Shown: piece by piece, positions 18,685 through 28,932 of the stretch
Layout: each line of letters begins with the position of its first letter
Numbering within the stretch: the stretch's first letter is position 1
NCBI GenBank assembly: GCA_018402235.1
Contig: JAGYJJ010000004.1
Span: forward strand, 827,256 to 891,255
Direction: 5' to 3'
Origin: Candidatus Nanopelagicales bacterium
GTDB taxonomy: Bacteria; Actinomycetota; Actinomycetes; S36-B12
Length of the DNA stretch: 64,000 bases
Program-made: the position numbers and the translations under genes
The notes under the pieces: model-generated
What the model was told of the DNA's origin: nothing
The model's input: only the letters and a program-made list of their open reading frames with translations
Databases searched by the model: none

Positions 18685-19311
18685 TTACTTGGAGTAGAGC
18701 TCGACGATGAGTTGCTCTTGGACGGGGGTGTCGATGACCTCACGCTCAGGGAGCGAGTGGACGATGATGCGCATCTTCGAAGGGACCACCTCGAGCCACG
18801 CAGGCACGGGCTTCTCGCCCATCTCGGCGTGGGCGACGATGAACGGAGTCATCTCACGCGAGCCGGGACGAACCTCGATGATGTCGTTCGGCGAGACGCG
18901 GTAGGACGGAATGTCTACCTTCTTGCCGTTCACCATGAAGTGTCCGTGGTTCACCAATTGACGCGCCATATCGCGTGACTTGGCGAAGCCTGCGCGGAAC
19001 ACCACGTTGTCCAAACGGGACTCCAGGATCCGCAGCAGGTTGTCGCCGGTCTTGCCGGACTGACGGTTGGCCTCGGCGTAGTAGTTACTGAACTGCTTCT
19101 CCAAAACACCGTAGATTCGAACGGCCTTCTGCTTCTCGCGAAGCTGGAGCAAGTACTCGCTCTCCTTGGTGCGGCCGCGACCGTGCTGACCGGGAGGGTA
19201 GGGGCGCTTCTCGAAGGGGCACTTCGGAGACTCGCACTTGCTGCCCTTCAAGAACAGTTTCATCTTCTCGCGGCGGCAGCGCTTGCAATCAGCGTCGGTG
19301 TATCGCGCCAT
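18685..19311 (-). CDS. rpsD: 30S ribosomal protein S4, zinc-binding type
   Basis: S4 is a primary 16S rRNA binder that starts 30S assembly. The N-terminus has the zinc-type cysteines ([10 protein letters not shown] and KCESPKCPF), and the S4 RNA-binding domain is at [20 protein letters not shown]. It ends [10 protein letters not shown]. The 208-residue length is normal. It lies between rpsK and rpoA, as expected in the alpha operon. Confidence 0.97.
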   Translation of the reverse strand: MARYTDADCKRCRREKMKLFLKGSKCESPKCPFEKRPYPPGQHGRGRTKESEYLLQLREKQKAVRIYGVLEKQFSNYYAEANRQSGKTGDNLLRILESRLDNVVFRAGFAKSRDMARQLVNHGHFMVNGKKVDIPSYRVSPNDIIEVRPGSREMTPFIVAHAEMGEKPVPAWLEVVPSKMRIIVHSLPEREVIDTPVQEQLIVELYSK

Positions 19312-19339
19312 AGTTAATTTCTCCTTTTCCTACGCGCGA

Positions 19340-19738
19340 TCAGACGCGGCGGCGCTTGGGGGGACGGGTGCCGTTGTGGGGCACAGGGGTCACATCGGAA
19401 ATCGAGCCAACCTCCAGGCCGGTGGCCTGCAGGGATCGAATGGCGGTCTCGCGGCCCGAGCCCGGACCCTTGACGAAGACGTCGACCTTGCGCATGCCGT
19501 GCTCCATCGCGCGGCGCGCAGCAGCTTCGGCGGCGAGTTGTGCAGCGAACGGCGTGGACTTGCGGCTGCCCTTAAAGCCAACCTGACCGGCCGACGCCCA
19601 AGCGATCACCGCACCGGTGGGGTCGGTGATGGAGACGATGGTGTTGTTGAACGTGCTCTTGATGTGAGCGTGACCATGGGCCACGTTCTTCTTTTCCTTG
19701 CGGCGCACCTTCTTGGCGCCAGCAGTCTTGGGGGGCAT
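19340..19738 (-). CDS. rpsK: 30S ribosomal protein S11
   Basis: S11 forms part of the 30S platform near the mRNA exit. Diagnostic segments are [54 protein letters not shown] and the basic end [12 protein letters not shown]. It is 132 residues long and lies between rpsM and rpsD. Confidence 0.97.
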   Translation of the reverse strand: MPPKTAGAKKVRRKEKKNVAHGHAHIKSTFNNTIVSITDPTGAVIAWASAGQVGFKGSRKSTPFAAQLAAEAAARRAMEHGMRKVDVFVKGPGSGRETAIRSLQATGLEVGSISDVTPVPHNGTRPPKRRRV

Positions 19739-19802
19739 TGCGTTGCCTACTTCCTAAGTTCTCGAATGGACGATCGGAGTCTGAGTGGCCAAGCTGATCC
19801 GC

Positions 19803-20174
19803 TTAGGCCTTCTTCTTGCCGGCAACGGTCTTGCGCGGCCCCTTGCGGGTGCGGGCGTTGGTGTGGGTGCGCTGACCGCGGACCGGAAGTCCCTTGCGGT
19901 GGCGCAGGCCCTGGTAGCAGCCGATCTCAACCTTGCGGCGGATGTCGGCGGCAACTTCGCGACGCAGGTCGCCTTCGACCTTCAGATTGACTTCGATCCA
20001 ATCGCGCAGTGCGAGGGTCTGGTCGTCGGTGAGGTCCTTGGACTTCATCCCAGGATCGATGCCCGTGGCCTCAAGAGCCTTGGCAGCCTGCGAGCGTCCG
20101 ACGCCGTAGATGTAGGTAAGTGCGATTGCCATGCGCTTCTCGCGCGGCAGATCAACACCGATCAAACGTGCCAT
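19803..20174 (-). CDS. rpsM: 30S ribosomal protein S13
   Basis: S13 is a 30S head protein that contacts 50S and P-site tRNA. It starts [20 protein letters not shown], contains [12 protein letters not shown] and [19 protein letters not shown], and ends in a basic tail KTVAGKKKA. The 123-residue length is normal. A 178-base gap to rpmJ upstream holds no gene. Confidence 0.97.
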   Translation of the reverse strand: MARLIGVDLPREKRMAIALTYIYGVGRSQAAKALEATGIDPGMKSKDLTDDQTLALRDWIEVNLKVEGDLRREVAADIRRKVEIGCYQGLRHRKGLPVRGQRTHTNARTRKGPRKTVAGKKKA

Positions 20175-20352
20175 GTGGCGGTCCTATCTGTTCTCATTCA
20201 CGGGGTTTGCGGTGGGAGTCCAGTCCGGTCCGCCAAGACCGGTCATCGGCCCCGTGGCCGAAGGTGTCGTCCCCACCTTGCGGCGGGGGGTCGGGTGCTC
20301 CCATATTCATGTGGTGCGGGTTGTCTCTCCCGCGTACTGCTGCGTACTCGTC

Positions 20353-20466
20353 TTAACCCTGGCGCTGCTTGTGGCGGGGGTTAGTGCAGATCACCATGAC
20401 GCGACCGTGGCGACGAATCAGCCTGCAGTTGTCGCAGATCTTCTTGACGCTCGGTTGCACCTTCAT
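20353..20466 (-). CDS. rpmJ: 50S ribosomal protein L36, zinc-binding type
   Basis: A 37-residue ribosomal protein that I read by translating the minus strand from ATG 20466 to TAA 20353. It begins [20 protein letters not shown] and ends [11 protein letters not shown]. The zinc ligands C-x2-C, C and H are present, so it is the zinc form. It lies between infA and rpsM, its usual place. Confidence 0.96.
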   Translation of the reverse strand: MKVQPSVKKICDNCRLIRRHGRVMVICTNPRHKQRQG

Positions 20467-20518
20467 GTGCTCTGTCCGTTCTCCCTCGCCCGAAGGCGCA
20501 CCTTGGCTTGCTGACGAT

Positions 20519-20740
20519 TTACTTGTAGCGGTAGACGATGCGGCCGCGGGTGAGGTCGTAAGGCGACAACTCCACGACGACGCGATCGTCCGGAAGGATT
20601 CGGATGTAGTGCATCCGCATCTTTCCGCTGATGTGTGCGAGCACTTCGTGCCCGTTGTCGAGTTCTACGCGGAACATGGCGTTGGGAAGTGACTCGGTGA
20701 TCGTGCCCTCGAGCTCGATCGCGCCGTCCTTCTTGCCCAT
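20519..20740 (-). CDS. infA: translation initiation factor IF-1
   Basis: IF-1 binds the ribosomal A site during initiation. This is a 73-residue OB-fold protein with [20 protein letters not shown] at the start, [20 protein letters not shown] in the middle and [13 protein letters not shown] at the end. It heads the infA-rpmJ-rpsM-rpsK-rpsD-rpoA-rplQ run. The 281 bases upstream contain a long palindrome and GC-rich sequence; I see no clear promoter hexamers there. Confidence 0.97.
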   Translation of the reverse strand: MGKKDGAIELEGTITESLPNAMFRVELDNGHEVLAHISGKMRMHYIRILPDDRVVVELSPYDLTRGRIVYRYK

Positions 20741-20946
20741 TCCGTGCCTTCCTCGTTGTGGGAATCGTGCCCCCGAAGTGGAGGTCCCGATCCACTGACC
20801 GGAATTTCCTGCCCCAACACGCGCGCAAATTAGCCGCCGAAGCGGCGAGGCGGTGCGGATGGACGGGGAAGCCCGATATCAGCCTGCGAAGTCTACGCCC
20901 GGGGCGCTTTTCCCCCACACCGGGGTGCCTTCCCCCGGCTCCGCCT

Positions 20947-21016
20947 CCCCGATGCGGTGTCAAACGTCGGGGCGACACGCCGGGCGGGGAGCCCGACGTT
21001 TGACACCGCATCGGGG
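20947..21016. repeat. 70-base palindromic element, copy 1 (between map and infA)
   Basis: A perfect inverted repeat has 25-base arms at 20947-20971 and 20992-21016, with a 20-base loop. The outer part of each arm is CCCCGATGCGGTGTCA; the inner part is AACGTCGGG. It starts five bases after the map stop codon. A second element with the same outer 16 bases is at 38276-38346. It could act as a terminator or mRNA-stabilising hairpin, or be a small mobile palindrome; there is no U-run. Confidence 0.85.
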
Positions 21017-21021
21017 CTGCT

Positions 21022-21804
21022 TTAGAGGCGGGTGCCCTCGAGGGAGGTCAGCACCCAAGGCCCCTCGTCGGTGATGGCCACGGTGTGCTCCCAGTGGGCC
21101 GCCGGCTTACCGTCGATGGTGACCACAGTCCAGTCGTCCTCGAGAACTCCCACGTTCGCCGACCCCAACGTGGCCATGGGCTCGATGGCCAGAGCCATCC
21201 CCACCTCCAGGCGCGGTCCTTCACCGGGCTTGCCGTAATTGGGCACCGGCGGGTGCATGTGCATTGACGTGCCGATGCCGTGGCCCACGTAGTCCTCGAC
21301 GATGCCGTAGTTGCCTGCATCCTTGATACACGTCTCGACCGCATGCCCGATGTCCGAAAGCCTGTTGCCCTCGCGTGCTTTCGCCAGACCGGCCCACATG
21401 GCGGCCTTGGTCGCCTCCGATAGCGCGACTACAGCGGAGTCGGCACCGGGCAGCACGATGGAGATAGCAGCATCCCCGTGCCAACCTTCCACGATCGCCC
21501 CGCAGTCAATCGACACGATGTCGCCGGCCTTGATAGCGGTCTCGCCCGGAATGCCGTGCACCACTTCGCGGTTGACCGACGTGCAGATCACGGCAGGAAA
21601 TCCGTGGTAACCCAGGAACGACGACGTTGCCCCGTGGCTCGCGATGCTCTCGCGGGCGATCGCATCCAGATCGGCCGTAGTCATGCCGGCCGTGACTTCT
21701 TGCCTCAGACGCTCGAGGGTGCGCGCTACGACCAATCCGGCCTCGCGCATGAGCGTCAGTTCATCGATCGATTTGATCTCGATCGGTTCGGACTTACCGA
21801 ACAT
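21022..21804 (-). CDS. map: type I methionine aminopeptidase
   Basis: Removes the initiator methionine from new proteins. Metal ligands are in segments I read as SIDCGAIVEGWHGDAAIS (two Asp), DYVGHGIGTSMHMHPPVPN (His), ALAIEPMA (Glu) and HWEHTVAIT with the final Glu-containing stretch. The 260-residue length is normal for a type I enzyme without an N-terminal extension. It follows adk by 16 bases. Confidence 0.96.
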   Translation of the reverse strand: MFGKSEPIEIKSIDELTLMREAGLVVARTLERLRQEVTAGMTTADLDAIARESIASHGATSSFLGYHGFPAVICTSVNREVVHGIPGETAIKAGDIVSIDCGAIVEGWHGDAAISIVLPGADSAVVALSEATKAAMWAGLAKAREGNRLSDIGHAVETCIKDAGNYGIVEDYVGHGIGTSMHMHPPVPNYGKPGEGPRLEVGMALAIEPMATLGSANVGVLEDDWTVVTIDGKPAAHWEHTVAITDEGPWVLTSLEGTRL

Positions 21805-21820
21805 TAGGAACGCCCGACCA

Positions 21821-22387
21821 TTAGTTGACGATAACCACGGCGATGAGCCGCTCGGTTACGTCTTCGATAGCCCCCATGCCATCAACACGCACCAGCAGGC
21901 CACGCTCGGAGTACGTCTCAATGAGTGGCGCGGTCTGCTCGGCGTACACCTCGAGGCGATGGCGCATGACATCTTCGGTGTCGTCTGAGCGGCCTTGATC
22001 TTGCGCACGCTTGACCAAACGCGTGACAACCTCGTCGATGTCGACGGTGAGCTCGACCACAACGTCGAGCTTCTGCCCCGCTGAGCGCAACATGGCATCT
22101 AGTTCAGCGACCTGCTCGACCGTGCGCGGATAGCCATCGAGCAGAAATCCGGGACGGCAGTCCTCGTGCGTGATTCGGTCGCGAACCATCGCGTTGGTAA
22201 CGGTGTCCGGGACATACTCCCCCGCGTCCATGTATTGCTGGGCCTGCTTGCCGAGCTCGGTTCCCTGAGCCACGTTGGCTCGGAAGATGTCGCCGGTGGA
22301 GATATGCGGAATACCAAGACGCGCAGCCAGCAACGCCGCCTGCGTGCCCTTGCCGGCTCCGGGAGGACCCATGAATACAACGCGCAT
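21821..22387 (-). CDS. adk: adenylate kinase
   Basis: Interconverts ATP+AMP and 2 ADP. The P-loop is GPPGAGKGTQAALLA, followed by HISTGDIFRANV and FLLDGYPRTVEQ. The LID is short: VKRAQDQGRSDDTEDVMRHRL, with no zinc-binding LID cysteines, as in the short actinobacterial form. It is 188 residues, and sits between secY and map. Confidence 0.97.
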   Translation of the reverse strand: MRVVFMGPPGAGKGTQAALLAARLGIPHISTGDIFRANVAQGTELGKQAQQYMDAGEYVPDTVTNAMVRDRITHEDCRPGFLLDGYPRTVEQVAELDAMLRSAGQKLDVVVELTVDIDEVVTRLVKRAQDQGRSDDTEDVMRHRLEVYAEQTAPLIETYSERGLLVRVDGMGAIEDVTERLIAVVIVN

Positions 22388-22396
22388 CTCCGCCCC

Positions 22397-23695
22397 CTAG
22401 CCCAAGAAGCCTTCGTAATTTCGCTGCTGCAACTGCGACTGAATCTGCTTCACGGTGTCCAGGCCAACTCCCACCATGATCAGCAGGCTCGTGCCACCGA
22501 AGATGAAGTCCTGCGCGACTCCCAGGCCGCCGAAGGCGAATACCGGGAGCACGGCGATCAAGCCGAGGTAGAGCGAACCGGGCGCGGTCAACCGAGTGAG
22601 GACGTAATCCAGATAGTCGGCAGTGGGCTTGCCCGCGCGAATACCGGGGATGAAGCCGCCGTACTTCTTCATGTTGTCGGCAACGTCGGTCGGGTTGAAG
22701 GTGATCGAGACGTAGAAGTAAGCGAAGAAGATCACTAGCAGGAAGTAGGTCAGTAAGTACCACGCTCCGGTGCCGGTACCGAAGTTTTGCTGAACCCACT
22801 GGGCCCAGCCGGACTGACTTCCGGTCAATTGAACGAAAAGCGTTGGAAGGAACAACAACGACGACGCGAAGATAACCGGGATAACGCCGGCCATGTTCAC
22901 CTTGAGCGGGATATAGGTGGAGGTTCCGCCGTACATCCGGCGTCCCACCATCCGCTTTGCGTACTGAACTGGGATGCGGCGCTGAGCTTGCTCCACGAAC
23001 ACCACGAACGCGATGACAGCCAGACCGACCAGCAGCGTGATGGTGAAGGTGAAGGCTCCGCGGCTTCCCAGGATCGAGACGAACTGCGCCGGGATGGTGG
23101 CGATGATCGCGGTGAAGATCAGAACCGACATGCCGTTACCGACACCCCGTTCGGTGATCAACTCGCCGAACCACATGACCACCGCGGTGCCGGCAGTCAT
23201 GACGATGACCATGACTAACAGCACCCAGACGCTGTCGTTGGGGATGATCGTCTCGTTACAGCCGCTGAAAAGGGCACCCGGCGTTCGCGCAAGGGACAAG
23301 ATCGCCGTGGACTGCAAGACGGCCAGACCGATAGTCACGTAACGCGTGTACTGAGTAATCTTCGATTGGCCAGCTTGGCCATCCTTCTTGAGCACCTCCA
23401 AACGTGGGATCACCACGGTAAGGAGCTGCAAGATGATGCTGGCAGTGATGTACGGCATGATGCCGAGCGCGAAAATGCTCAGTTGGAGCAGCGCACCACC
23501 GCTGAACAAGTTGATGAGTGCGTAGACCGAGTTGTCTTGGACTACGTCGATACACCGCTGGATGGCGGCGTAATCCACACCCGGAGTCGGGACGACAGAT
23601 CCCAGTCGGTAGATCGCCAGCAGGCTGAGGGTGAACAGGATTTTCTTGCGCAGGTCAGGCGTACGCAGGGCTGCCCCGAAAGCACTGATGTGCAC
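22397..23695 (-). CDS. secY: protein translocase subunit SecY
   Basis: SecY is the central channel of the Sec translocon in the cytoplasmic membrane. It has about ten hydrophobic helices over 432 residues. Diagnostic segments include RLGSVVPTPGVDYA, SIFALGIMPYITASIILQLL, FGELITERGVGNGMSVLIF, FNPTDVADNMKKYGGFIPGI and the end QLQQRNYEGFLG. It follows rplO by 68 bases and leads into adk and map. Its partner SecE is encoded at 58719-58964. Confidence 0.97.
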   Translation of the reverse strand: MHISAFGAALRTPDLRKKILFTLSLLAIYRLGSVVPTPGVDYAAIQRCIDVVQDNSVYALINLFSGGALLQLSIFALGIMPYITASIILQLLTVVIPRLEVLKKDGQAGQSKITQYTRYVTIGLAVLQSTAILSLARTPGALFSGCNETIIPNDSVWVLLVMVIVMTAGTAVVMWFGELITERGVGNGMSVLIFTAIIATIPAQFVSILGSRGAFTFTITLLVGLAVIAFVVFVEQAQRRIPVQYAKRMVGRRMYGGTSTYIPLKVNMAGVIPVIFASSLLFLPTLFVQLTGSQSGWAQWVQQNFGTGTGAWYLLTYFLLVIFFAYFYVSITFNPTDVADNMKKYGGFIPGIRAGKPTADYLDYVLTRLTAPGSLYLGLIAVLPVFAFGGLGVAQDFIFGGTSLLIMVGVGLDTVKQIQSQLQQRNYEGFLG

Positions 23696-23763
23696 TAGGT
23701 CCCTACCTCCCTCGGCCTTCGCTTGCCCTGCTATGCCCGGTGCGCCCGAGGCGCCCCGTCGCC

Positions 23764-24204
23764 TTACAGCTCGGTGACCGAACCTCCGGCAGCCTCGATC
23801 TTGTCACGAGCGGCCGAGGAGAACTTGTCCGCGGTCACGCTTATGGCCACGGAGATGTCACCTTGACCGAGAACCTTGACCGGCTTGCCCGAACGCACAG
23901 CGCCTTTGGCAACCAGATCCGACACGCCCACGGTGCCCCCCGAGGGGAACAACTTGGCGAGGGCAGCCACGTTCACCACCTGGAACTCGACCTTGTTCGG
24001 GTTCTTGAAGCCCTTCAACTTGGGAAGACGCATATGCAACGGCATCTGGCCACCTTCGAAGGCGGCCGAGACGGTGTTACGCGCGCGCGTTCCCTTGGTG
24101 CCGCGGCCGGCAGTCTTGCCCTTCGACGCCTCACCGCGGCCTTTGCGGGTCTTGGCGGTTCGCGAACCGGGTGCCGGACGCAAGTGATGGACCTTAAGAG
24201 TCAT
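23764..24204 (-). CDS. rplO: 50S ribosomal protein L15
   Basis: L15 is a late-assembly 50S protein. It starts [20 protein letters not shown] and has [20 protein letters not shown] and [21 protein letters not shown] 24204 is used because it gives the family start just after rpmD; a codon seven residues upstream is in frame but lies in rpmD. It ends [11 protein letters not shown]; 146 residues. Confidence 0.96.
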   Translation of the reverse strand: MTLKVHHLRPAPGSRTAKTRKGRGEASKGKTAGRGTKGTRARNTVSAAFEGGQMPLHMRLPKLKGFKNPNKVEFQVVNVAALAKLFPSGGTVGVSDLVAKGAVRSGKPVKVLGQGDISVAISVTADKFSSAARDKIEAAGGSVTEL

Positions 24205-24205
24205 G

Positions 24206-24388
24206 TCAGTCAACCTCCTCGACATCGACCAGATGAGACACGGTGTTCACCATGCCACGGATCTCCGGTCGGTCTTCTTTGACGACGACGTCGCCGATTC
24301 GCTTCAGGCCAAGCGAGCGCAGCGTGTTCCGCTGATTGCTCGTTCCGCCGATTTCGGACTTGCGCTGGGTGACCTTCAACTGTGCCAT
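24206..24388 (-). CDS. rpmD: 50S ribosomal protein L30
   Basis: A 60-residue protein with [34 protein letters not shown] and [11 protein letters not shown], typical of bacterial L30. It shares one base with the rpsE stop (TGATG) and is directly followed by rplO. Confidence 0.95.
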   Translation of the reverse strand: MAQLKVTQRKSEIGGTSNQRNTLRSLGLKRIGDVVVKEDRPEIRGMVNTVSHLVDVEEVD

Positions 24389-24972
24389 CAGGACTTCACT
24401 CCTGCCTTGGCACGCAACATGGCTGCCGGCGCAACGTCTTCCAGCGGCAAGCCGCGACGGGCAGCCACAGCTTCTGGCGACTCAAGCATCTTCAGCGCGG
24501 CGACGGTCGCGTGCACGATATTGATCGCGTTGTCCGAACCCAAGGACTTGCTGAGGATGTCGTGGACGCCGGCGCACTCCAACACGGCGCGAACCGGTCC
24601 ACCCGCGATGACGCCGGTACCGGGAGCGGCCGGACGCAACATAACCACGCCGGCAGCAGCTTCACCGGTGACCGGGTGCGGGATGGTCCCCTGGATGCGG
24701 GGAACACGGAAGAAGTGCTTCTTGGCTTCCTCGACACCCTTGGCGATGGCCGCGGGAACTTCCTTGGCCTTGCCATAGCCCACGCCCACCTGGCCATCGC
24801 CGTCGCCGACGACAACGAGTGCGGTGAAGCTGAAACGACGACCACCCTTGACGACCTTGGCGACACGATTGATCGAGACCACGCGCTCGAGGAATTGCGA
24901 CTTCTCCTCGCGCGGTGTCCGTTCCTTGCGGTCGCGGCGCTCGCCGCCTCCGCGTCGGTCGGTTCCTGTCAT
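24388..24972 (-). CDS. rpsE: 30S ribosomal protein S5
   Basis: S5 contributes to decoding fidelity and mRNA unwinding. The S5 double-strand RNA domain contains [40 protein letters not shown] and [19 protein letters not shown] follow. A basic/Gly/Arg N-terminal extension ([15 protein letters not shown]) is typical of actinobacteria. 194 residues. Confidence 0.97.
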   Translation of the reverse strand: MTGTDRRGGGERRDRKERTPREEKSQFLERVVSINRVAKVVKGGRRFSFTALVVVGDGDGQVGVGYGKAKEVPAAIAKGVEEAKKHFFRVPRIQGTIPHPVTGEAAAGVVMLRPAAPGTGVIAGGPVRAVLECAGVHDILSKSLGSDNAINIVHATVAALKMLESPEAVAARRGLPLEDVAPAAMLRAKAGVKS

Positions 24973-24998
24973 GTTTTCCTCTTTCGCTCTCGGTCGTC

Positions 24999-25388
24999 TC
25001 AGAAGTCCAGGCCCGCTTCGCGGGCTCCTTCGGCCAAGGCCGCGACGCGGCCGTGGAAGCGGTTGCCGCCACGGTCGAAGACGACCGTTTCGACTCCGGC
25101 TGCCTTGGCGCGCTCGGCAACCTTCTGGCCCACCTTGCGGGCCTTGGCGGTTTTGTCGTTGGTGTCTCCGCGCAGATCAGCTTCCATCGTGGACGCCGAG
25201 GCCAGGGTACGCCCGGCGGTGTCGTCGACCACCTGGGCGACCACGTGACGCGCAGAACGGGTAACAACCAACCGCGGGCGAGCGGGCGTGCCGGACACCT
25301 TCTTGCGGACTCGGATGTGACGACGCTTGCGGCCCACGGCAACCTTGTTGCCCGAACCCAGCTTCACGCCATAGGTACTGGTGCTCAT
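24999..25388 (-). CDS. rplR: 50S ribosomal protein L18
   Basis: L18 binds 5S rRNA. Visible features are [40 protein letters not shown] and [20 protein letters not shown], ending REAGLDF. 129 residues, between rplF (2-base gap) and rpsE. Confidence 0.96.
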   Translation of the reverse strand: MSTSTYGVKLGSGNKVAVGRKRRHIRVRKKVSGTPARPRLVVTRSARHVVAQVVDDTAGRTLASASTMEADLRGDTNDKTAKARKVGQKVAERAKAAGVETVVFDRGGNRFHGRVAALAEGAREAGLDF

Positions 25389-25390
25389 CG

Positions 25391-25927
25391 CTACTTACCG
25401 GCCTTTCCAGCCTTGCGGCGGACGACTTCATTCTCATAACGCACGCCTTTGCCCTTATATGGCTCGGGCTTGCGCAGTTTGCGAATATTCGCGGCGGTCT
25501 CACCCACGAGTTGCTTGTCGATCCCAACAACCGTGAATTTATTGGGGTTCTCAACCGCGAAGGAGATGCCTGCAGGGGCCTTAACCGTGATCGAGTGGCT
25601 GAACCCGAGAGCAAACTCCAGGTCCTGGCCCTTCGCCGTGACGCGGTAGCCGGTGCCGACGAGTTCGAGGGTCTTGGCATAGCCCTCGGTAACACCCGTG
25701 ACCATGTTGTCGACCAGGGTGCGGGTCAGGCCATGCAGGGCCTTGGTCGGACCTTCGTCGTTGGGACGTGACACGATGAGTGATCCGTCTTCTTCCTTAA
25801 CCGTGATGGGCTCAGCGACATTCAGTGAGAGTGTCCCCTTCGGCCCGGTGATGGTCACGGACTGACCCTCGATGGTGGCGCTCACGCCCGAGGGAACAGG
25901 GATGGGCAACTTGCCGATGCGTGACAT
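25391..25927 (-). CDS. rplF: 50S ribosomal protein L6
   Basis: L6 lies near the sarcin-ricin loop. It starts [20 protein letters not shown]; the C-terminal domain has [20 protein letters not shown] followed by [23 protein letters not shown] 25927 is chosen over 25969 because it matches the family start and avoids overlap with rpsH. 178 residues. Confidence 0.97.
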   Translation of the reverse strand: MSRIGKLPIPVPSGVSATIEGQSVTITGPKGTLSLNVAEPITVKEEDGSLIVSRPNDEGPTKALHGLTRTLVDNMVTGVTEGYAKTLELVGTGYRVTAKGQDLEFALGFSHSITVKAPAGISFAVENPNKFTVVGIDKQLVGETAANIRKLRKPEPYKGKGVRYENEVVRRKAGKAGK

Positions 25928-25940
25928 GTCGTTCCTCCCC

Positions 25941-26339
25941 TCACCAGACGTAGGCGAGGACTTCCCCACCCACGCCCTTCTTCGAAGCCTGTCGATCGGT
26001 CAGCAGACCGTTCGAGGTGGACAAGATCGCAATACCCAGACCGCCCAGCACACGCGGCAACGTCGTGCTCTTGGCGTACACGCGAAGCCCGGGCTTGGAC
26101 ACGCGGCGCAGTCCAGCAATGGAACGCTCGCGCGAAGGGCCGTACTTGAGTTCGAGCGTGAGGGTCTTTCCAACCTCGGCATCAGCCACGTCGTATCCGG
26201 CGATGTAACCCTCCGCCTTCAAGATCTCGGCGATGTTCGCTTTGATCTTCGAGTGCGGCATGGCAACCGCATCGTGGTACGCCGAGTTGGCGTTGCGCAG
26301 ACGAGCAAGCATGTCTGCGATCGGGTCTGTCATTGTCAT
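25941..26339 (-). CDS. rpsH: 30S ribosomal protein S8
   Basis: S8 binds the central domain of 16S rRNA and in some bacteria represses its own operon. It starts [20 protein letters not shown], includes [16 protein letters not shown], and ends GILTDRQA-type sequence then [11 protein letters not shown]. The second methionine (26333) is an alternative start. 132 residues. Confidence 0.97.
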   Translation of the reverse strand: MTMTDPIADMLARLRNANSAYHDAVAMPHSKIKANIAEILKAEGYIAGYDVADAEVGKTLTLELKYGPSRERSIAGLRRVSKPGLRVYAKSTTLPRVLGGLGIAILSTSNGLLTDRQASKKGVGGEVLAYVW

Positions 26340-26401
26340 GGCCTACCGGCCTTCCTCGCCGTGGTATCCCCGAGCGGATTGCTCAAGGACCTTCGGCGTA
26401 G

Positions 26402-26587
26402 TTACCAACTGCTCTTCGTGACTCCGGGTAGCTCGCCAGCGTGCGCCATCTCGCGAAGGCACACCCGGCACAAGCCGAACTTGCGGTACACCGAATGCGG
26501 ACGGCCGCACTTGGTGCAACGTGTATATGCGCGGACCTTGAACTTCGGGGTCTTGCGCTGCTTTTGAATCAAAGCCTTCTTGGCCAT
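26402..26587 (-). CDS. rpsZ: 30S ribosomal protein S14 type Z
   Basis: A 61-residue zinc-type S14. The zinc site is formed by CTKC (24-27) and CRVC (40-43), in [20 protein letters not shown] ... [20 protein letters not shown]. This short form is the housekeeping S14 of actinobacteria. It lies between rplE and rpsH in the spc cluster. Confidence 0.97.
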   Translation of the reverse strand: MAKKALIQKQRKTPKFKVRAYTRCTKCGRPHSVYRKFGLCRVCLREMAHAGELPGVTKSSW

Positions 26588-26590
26588 GGC

Positions 26591-27155
26591 CTACGCCTCC
26601 TTGAAGGGGAAGCCGAGCAGCCGAAGCAGCGCCCGCCCCTCGTCGTTGTTTGTGGCGGTGGTGACGATGGTGATGTCCATGCCACGCGTGCGGTCGATCT
26701 TGTCCTGGTCGATCTCGTGGAACATGGACTGTTCGTTGAGACCGAAGGTGTAGTTGCCCTTGCCGTCGAATTGCCTAGGCGATAGACCGCGGAAGTCGCG
26801 GATGCGCGGCAAAGCGATCGACAGCAACCGGTCCAAGAACTCCCACATGCGGTCGCCCCGCAAGGTCACGTGCGCGCCGATGGGCTGCCCCTCGCGCAGT
26901 TTGAACTGCGCGATCGACTGACGAGCCTTGGTTACCTGGGGCTTTTGGACCGGTGATCTCGGTGAGGTCACGAATGGCGCCTTCGATCAACTTGGAATCG
27001 CGAGCAGCTTCGCCCACACCCATATTGACCACAACCTTGGTGACGGTGGGAACCTGCATCACGTTCGCGAAGTCGAACTCCTGGCGCAACTCCGGCAGGA
27101 TCTCCTCGCGATAGCGCGCCTTCAAGCGCGGCATGCTGCTCGTGGCGGTACTCAT
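26591..27155 (-). CDS. rplE: 50S ribosomal protein L5, reading frame broken by one extra base
   Basis: L5 links 5S rRNA to the central protuberance and is essential. The first part (from ATG 27155) reads [20 protein letters not shown] to RDLTEITG. The rest, in another frame, reads [20 protein letters not shown] through [20 protein letters not shown] to FPFKEA. Removing one base of the GG at 26947-26948 joins them as DLTEITGQKPQVTK, the exact family sequence. As written the protein is truncated after a garbled stretch. A base insertion error is the best explanation. The start shares one base with the rplX stop. Confidence 0.93.
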
Positions 27156-27517
27156 CACAGATCCTTCCCTGTGCGCTTCGAAACGCGCACGCTGCGCTCG
27201 CTTTCGTAGGTGGAGCCGTCTGGGCGACGCTTCTCCACCTTGTCCTTGCGATAACCGATGCGGGTGGGTCGACCGTCTTCTGGATCAACCACCATCACGT
27301 TCGACACGTGGATCGGAGCTTCCGTGGTGATGATGCCGCCGGTCTTGGAGCCACGGGCGTTTTGTCCCACGCGAGTGTGCTTCTTGATCCGGTTCACACC
27401 CTCAACGATGAGTCGGTCGGACTCGGGGTAGACCTCAATCACCTTGCCGGTGATCCCACGATCCTTGCCGGAGATGACTTGAACGGTGTCGCCCTTGCGG
27501 ACATGCAACTTGGCCAT
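27155..27517 (-). CDS. rplX: 50S ribosomal protein L24
   Basis: L24 starts assembly of the 50S subunit. The KOW motif is in [40 protein letters not shown] and [17 protein letters not shown] follow. ATG 27517 gives [10 protein letters not shown]; a codon two residues upstream is less likely. 120 residues. Confidence 0.96.
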   Translation of the reverse strand: MAKLHVRKGDTVQVISGKDRGITGKVIEVYPESDRLIVEGVNRIKKHTRVGQNARGSKTGGIITTEAPIHVSNVMVVDPEDGRPTRIGYRKDKVEKRRPDGSTYESERSVRVSKRTGKDL

Positions 27518-27519
27518 GA

Positions 27520-27888
27520 TCACAGCACCTCCGGAGCCAGCGAGATGATCTTCATGAACTTCTTCTCGCGCAGTTCGCGACCAACCGGTCCGAAGATGCG
27601 AGTTCCACGGGGCTCACCATCACCCTTGAGAATCACCGCAGCGTTCTCATCGAAACGGATGTAGGAGCCATCAGGACGACGACGTTCCTTCTTGGTGCGG
27701 ACGATCACTGCCTTGACGACCTCGCCCTTCTTCACGCCACCACCGGGGATCGCATCCTTGACGGTGGCCACGATGACGTCGCCTACTCCGGCGTAGCGTC
27801 GTCCCGAGCCACCGAGCACGCGGATGCACAAGATCTCCTTGGCACCGGTGTTGTCGGCAACTCGTAGTCGCGACTCTTGCTGGATCAC
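27520..27888 (-). CDS. rplN: 50S ribosomal protein L14
   Basis: L14 forms bridge B8 to 30S. It starts [20 protein letters not shown] and includes [20 protein letters not shown] and [20 protein letters not shown], ending SLAPEVL. 122 residues, first gene of the spc cluster; 78 bases separate it from rpsQ. Confidence 0.97.
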   Translation of the reverse strand: MIQQESRLRVADNTGAKEILCIRVLGGSGRRYAGVGDVIVATVKDAIPGGGVKKGEVVKAVIVRTKKERRRPDGSYIRFDENAAVILKGDGEPRGTRIFGPVGRELREKKFMKIISLAPEVL

Positions 27889-27966
27889 TTAATCTCTCCT
27901 GATCGTCTGCCGGTTCTCGGTCGAGCCTGGCGGAACTCACCCGGCCGCGCCCCGCGGTGGGTCTTG

Positions 27967-28251
27967 CTACTTGGCCTTCTCGAGGATCTCCACCACACGC
28001 CAGCGCTTCGTGGCGGACAGTGGACGGGTCTCCATCACCAAGACGCGGTCGCCCACGCCTGCGGTGTTCTGCTCGTCGTGCGCCTTCAACTTGCTGGTGC
28101 GGCGCACAACCTTGCCGTACAGCGGGTGCTTGAAGCGGTCTTCGACAGCGACCACGACGGTCTTGTCCATCTTGTCGCTGACGACTAGTCCCTCGCGGAC
28201 CTTGCGGTACCCGCGCTGCTCCGCTGACTCTTTCGTTGCCGAAGTGCTCAT
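27967..28251 (-). CDS. rpsQ: 30S ribosomal protein S17
   Basis: S17 is a primary 16S rRNA binder with an OB fold. It has [40 protein letters not shown] and [21 protein letters not shown] short N-terminal extension is present. 94 residues; its start overlaps the rpmC stop by four bases. Confidence 0.96.
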   Translation of the reverse strand: MSTSATKESAEQRGYRKVREGLVVSDKMDKTVVVAVEDRFKHPLYGKVVRRTSKLKAHDEQNTAGVGDRVLVMETRPLSATKRWRVVEILEKAK

Positions 28252-28508
28252 GCGGCACCTTCCTCACTGTCGGTGGCGTCGCTAGCAGAATCGAGTACGG
28301 GGGTGATGCCCAACTCGCGCTCGCGCAAAATCGTGTAGATGCGGGCGATGTCTCTGCGGACAGCGCGCAACCGCCCATGGCTCTCGAGCTGACCGGTAGC
28401 GCCCTGAAAACGAAGGTTGAACAACTCTTCCTTCGCCTCACGCAACTTCGCGACCAGTTCTTCTTGGTTCAGGTTGCGCAGTTCACCTGCGGCTGTTCCG
28501 ACTGCCAT
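28248..28508 (-). CDS. rpmC: 50S ribosomal protein L29
   Basis: L29 lies at the peptide exit tunnel. [20 protein letters not shown] and [20 protein letters not shown] are diagnostic. It is 86 residues, with a short acidic tail. It shares one base with the rplP stop. Confidence 0.95.
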   Translation of the reverse strand: MAVGTAAGELRNLNQEELVAKLREAKEELFNLRFQGATGQLESHGRLRAVRRDIARIYTILRERELGITPVLDSASDATDSEEGAA

Positions 28509-28930
28509 CAGTCTTCACCTGCCTCATCGCGCCGAATGATTCGGCACTTCATCGGGAGTTTGTGCACGGCACGCATCAGCGCATCGTGCGCGATCTTCTC
28601 GTCTGGATAGGACAACTCGAACATGACGCGTCCGGGCTTGACGTTCGCAACCCACCATTCCGGCGAGCCCTTGCCCGAACCCATGCGGGTTTCGGCCGGC
28701 TTCTTGGTCAGTGGCCGATCGGGGTAGATGTTGATCCACACCTTGCCACCACGTTTCACGTGGCGGGTGATCGCAATACGAGCAGACTCAATTTGCCGGT
28801 TGGTGACGTAGGCCGGCTCGAGAGCCTGAATTCCGTATGTGCCGAACGTGACTTTGGTTCCGCCCTTGGCAGCACCCGTGCGCTTGGGGTGGTGCTGCTT
28901 ACGGTGCTTGACCCTGCGAGGAATAAGCAT
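28508..28930 (-). CDS. rplP: 50S ribosomal protein L16
   Basis: L16 organises the A-site region of 50S. It starts [20 protein letters not shown] and includes [40 protein letters not shown] and [20 protein letters not shown]. 140 residues; two bases downstream of rpsC. Confidence 0.97.
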   Translation of the reverse strand: MLIPRRVKHRKQHHPKRTGAAKGGTKVTFGTYGIQALEPAYVTNRQIESARIAITRHVKRGGKVWINIYPDRPLTKKPAETRMGSGKGSPEWWVANVKPGRVMFELSYPDEKIAHDALMRAVHKLPMKCRIIRRDEAGED

Positions 28931-28932
28931 GA

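Noticed and set aside
20947-21016. Palindrome copy 1 as an insertion sequence or its remnant
   Set aside because: There is no transposase, no target duplication at the flanks, and only 20 bases lie between the arms.
26591-27155. Programmed ribosomal frameshifting in rplE, alr, nnr, livG, hadB-like and the SDR gene
   Set aside because: No slippery heptamer or stimulating structure is seen, and such frameshifting is not known for these genes. Six independent one-base insertions fit an error pattern better.
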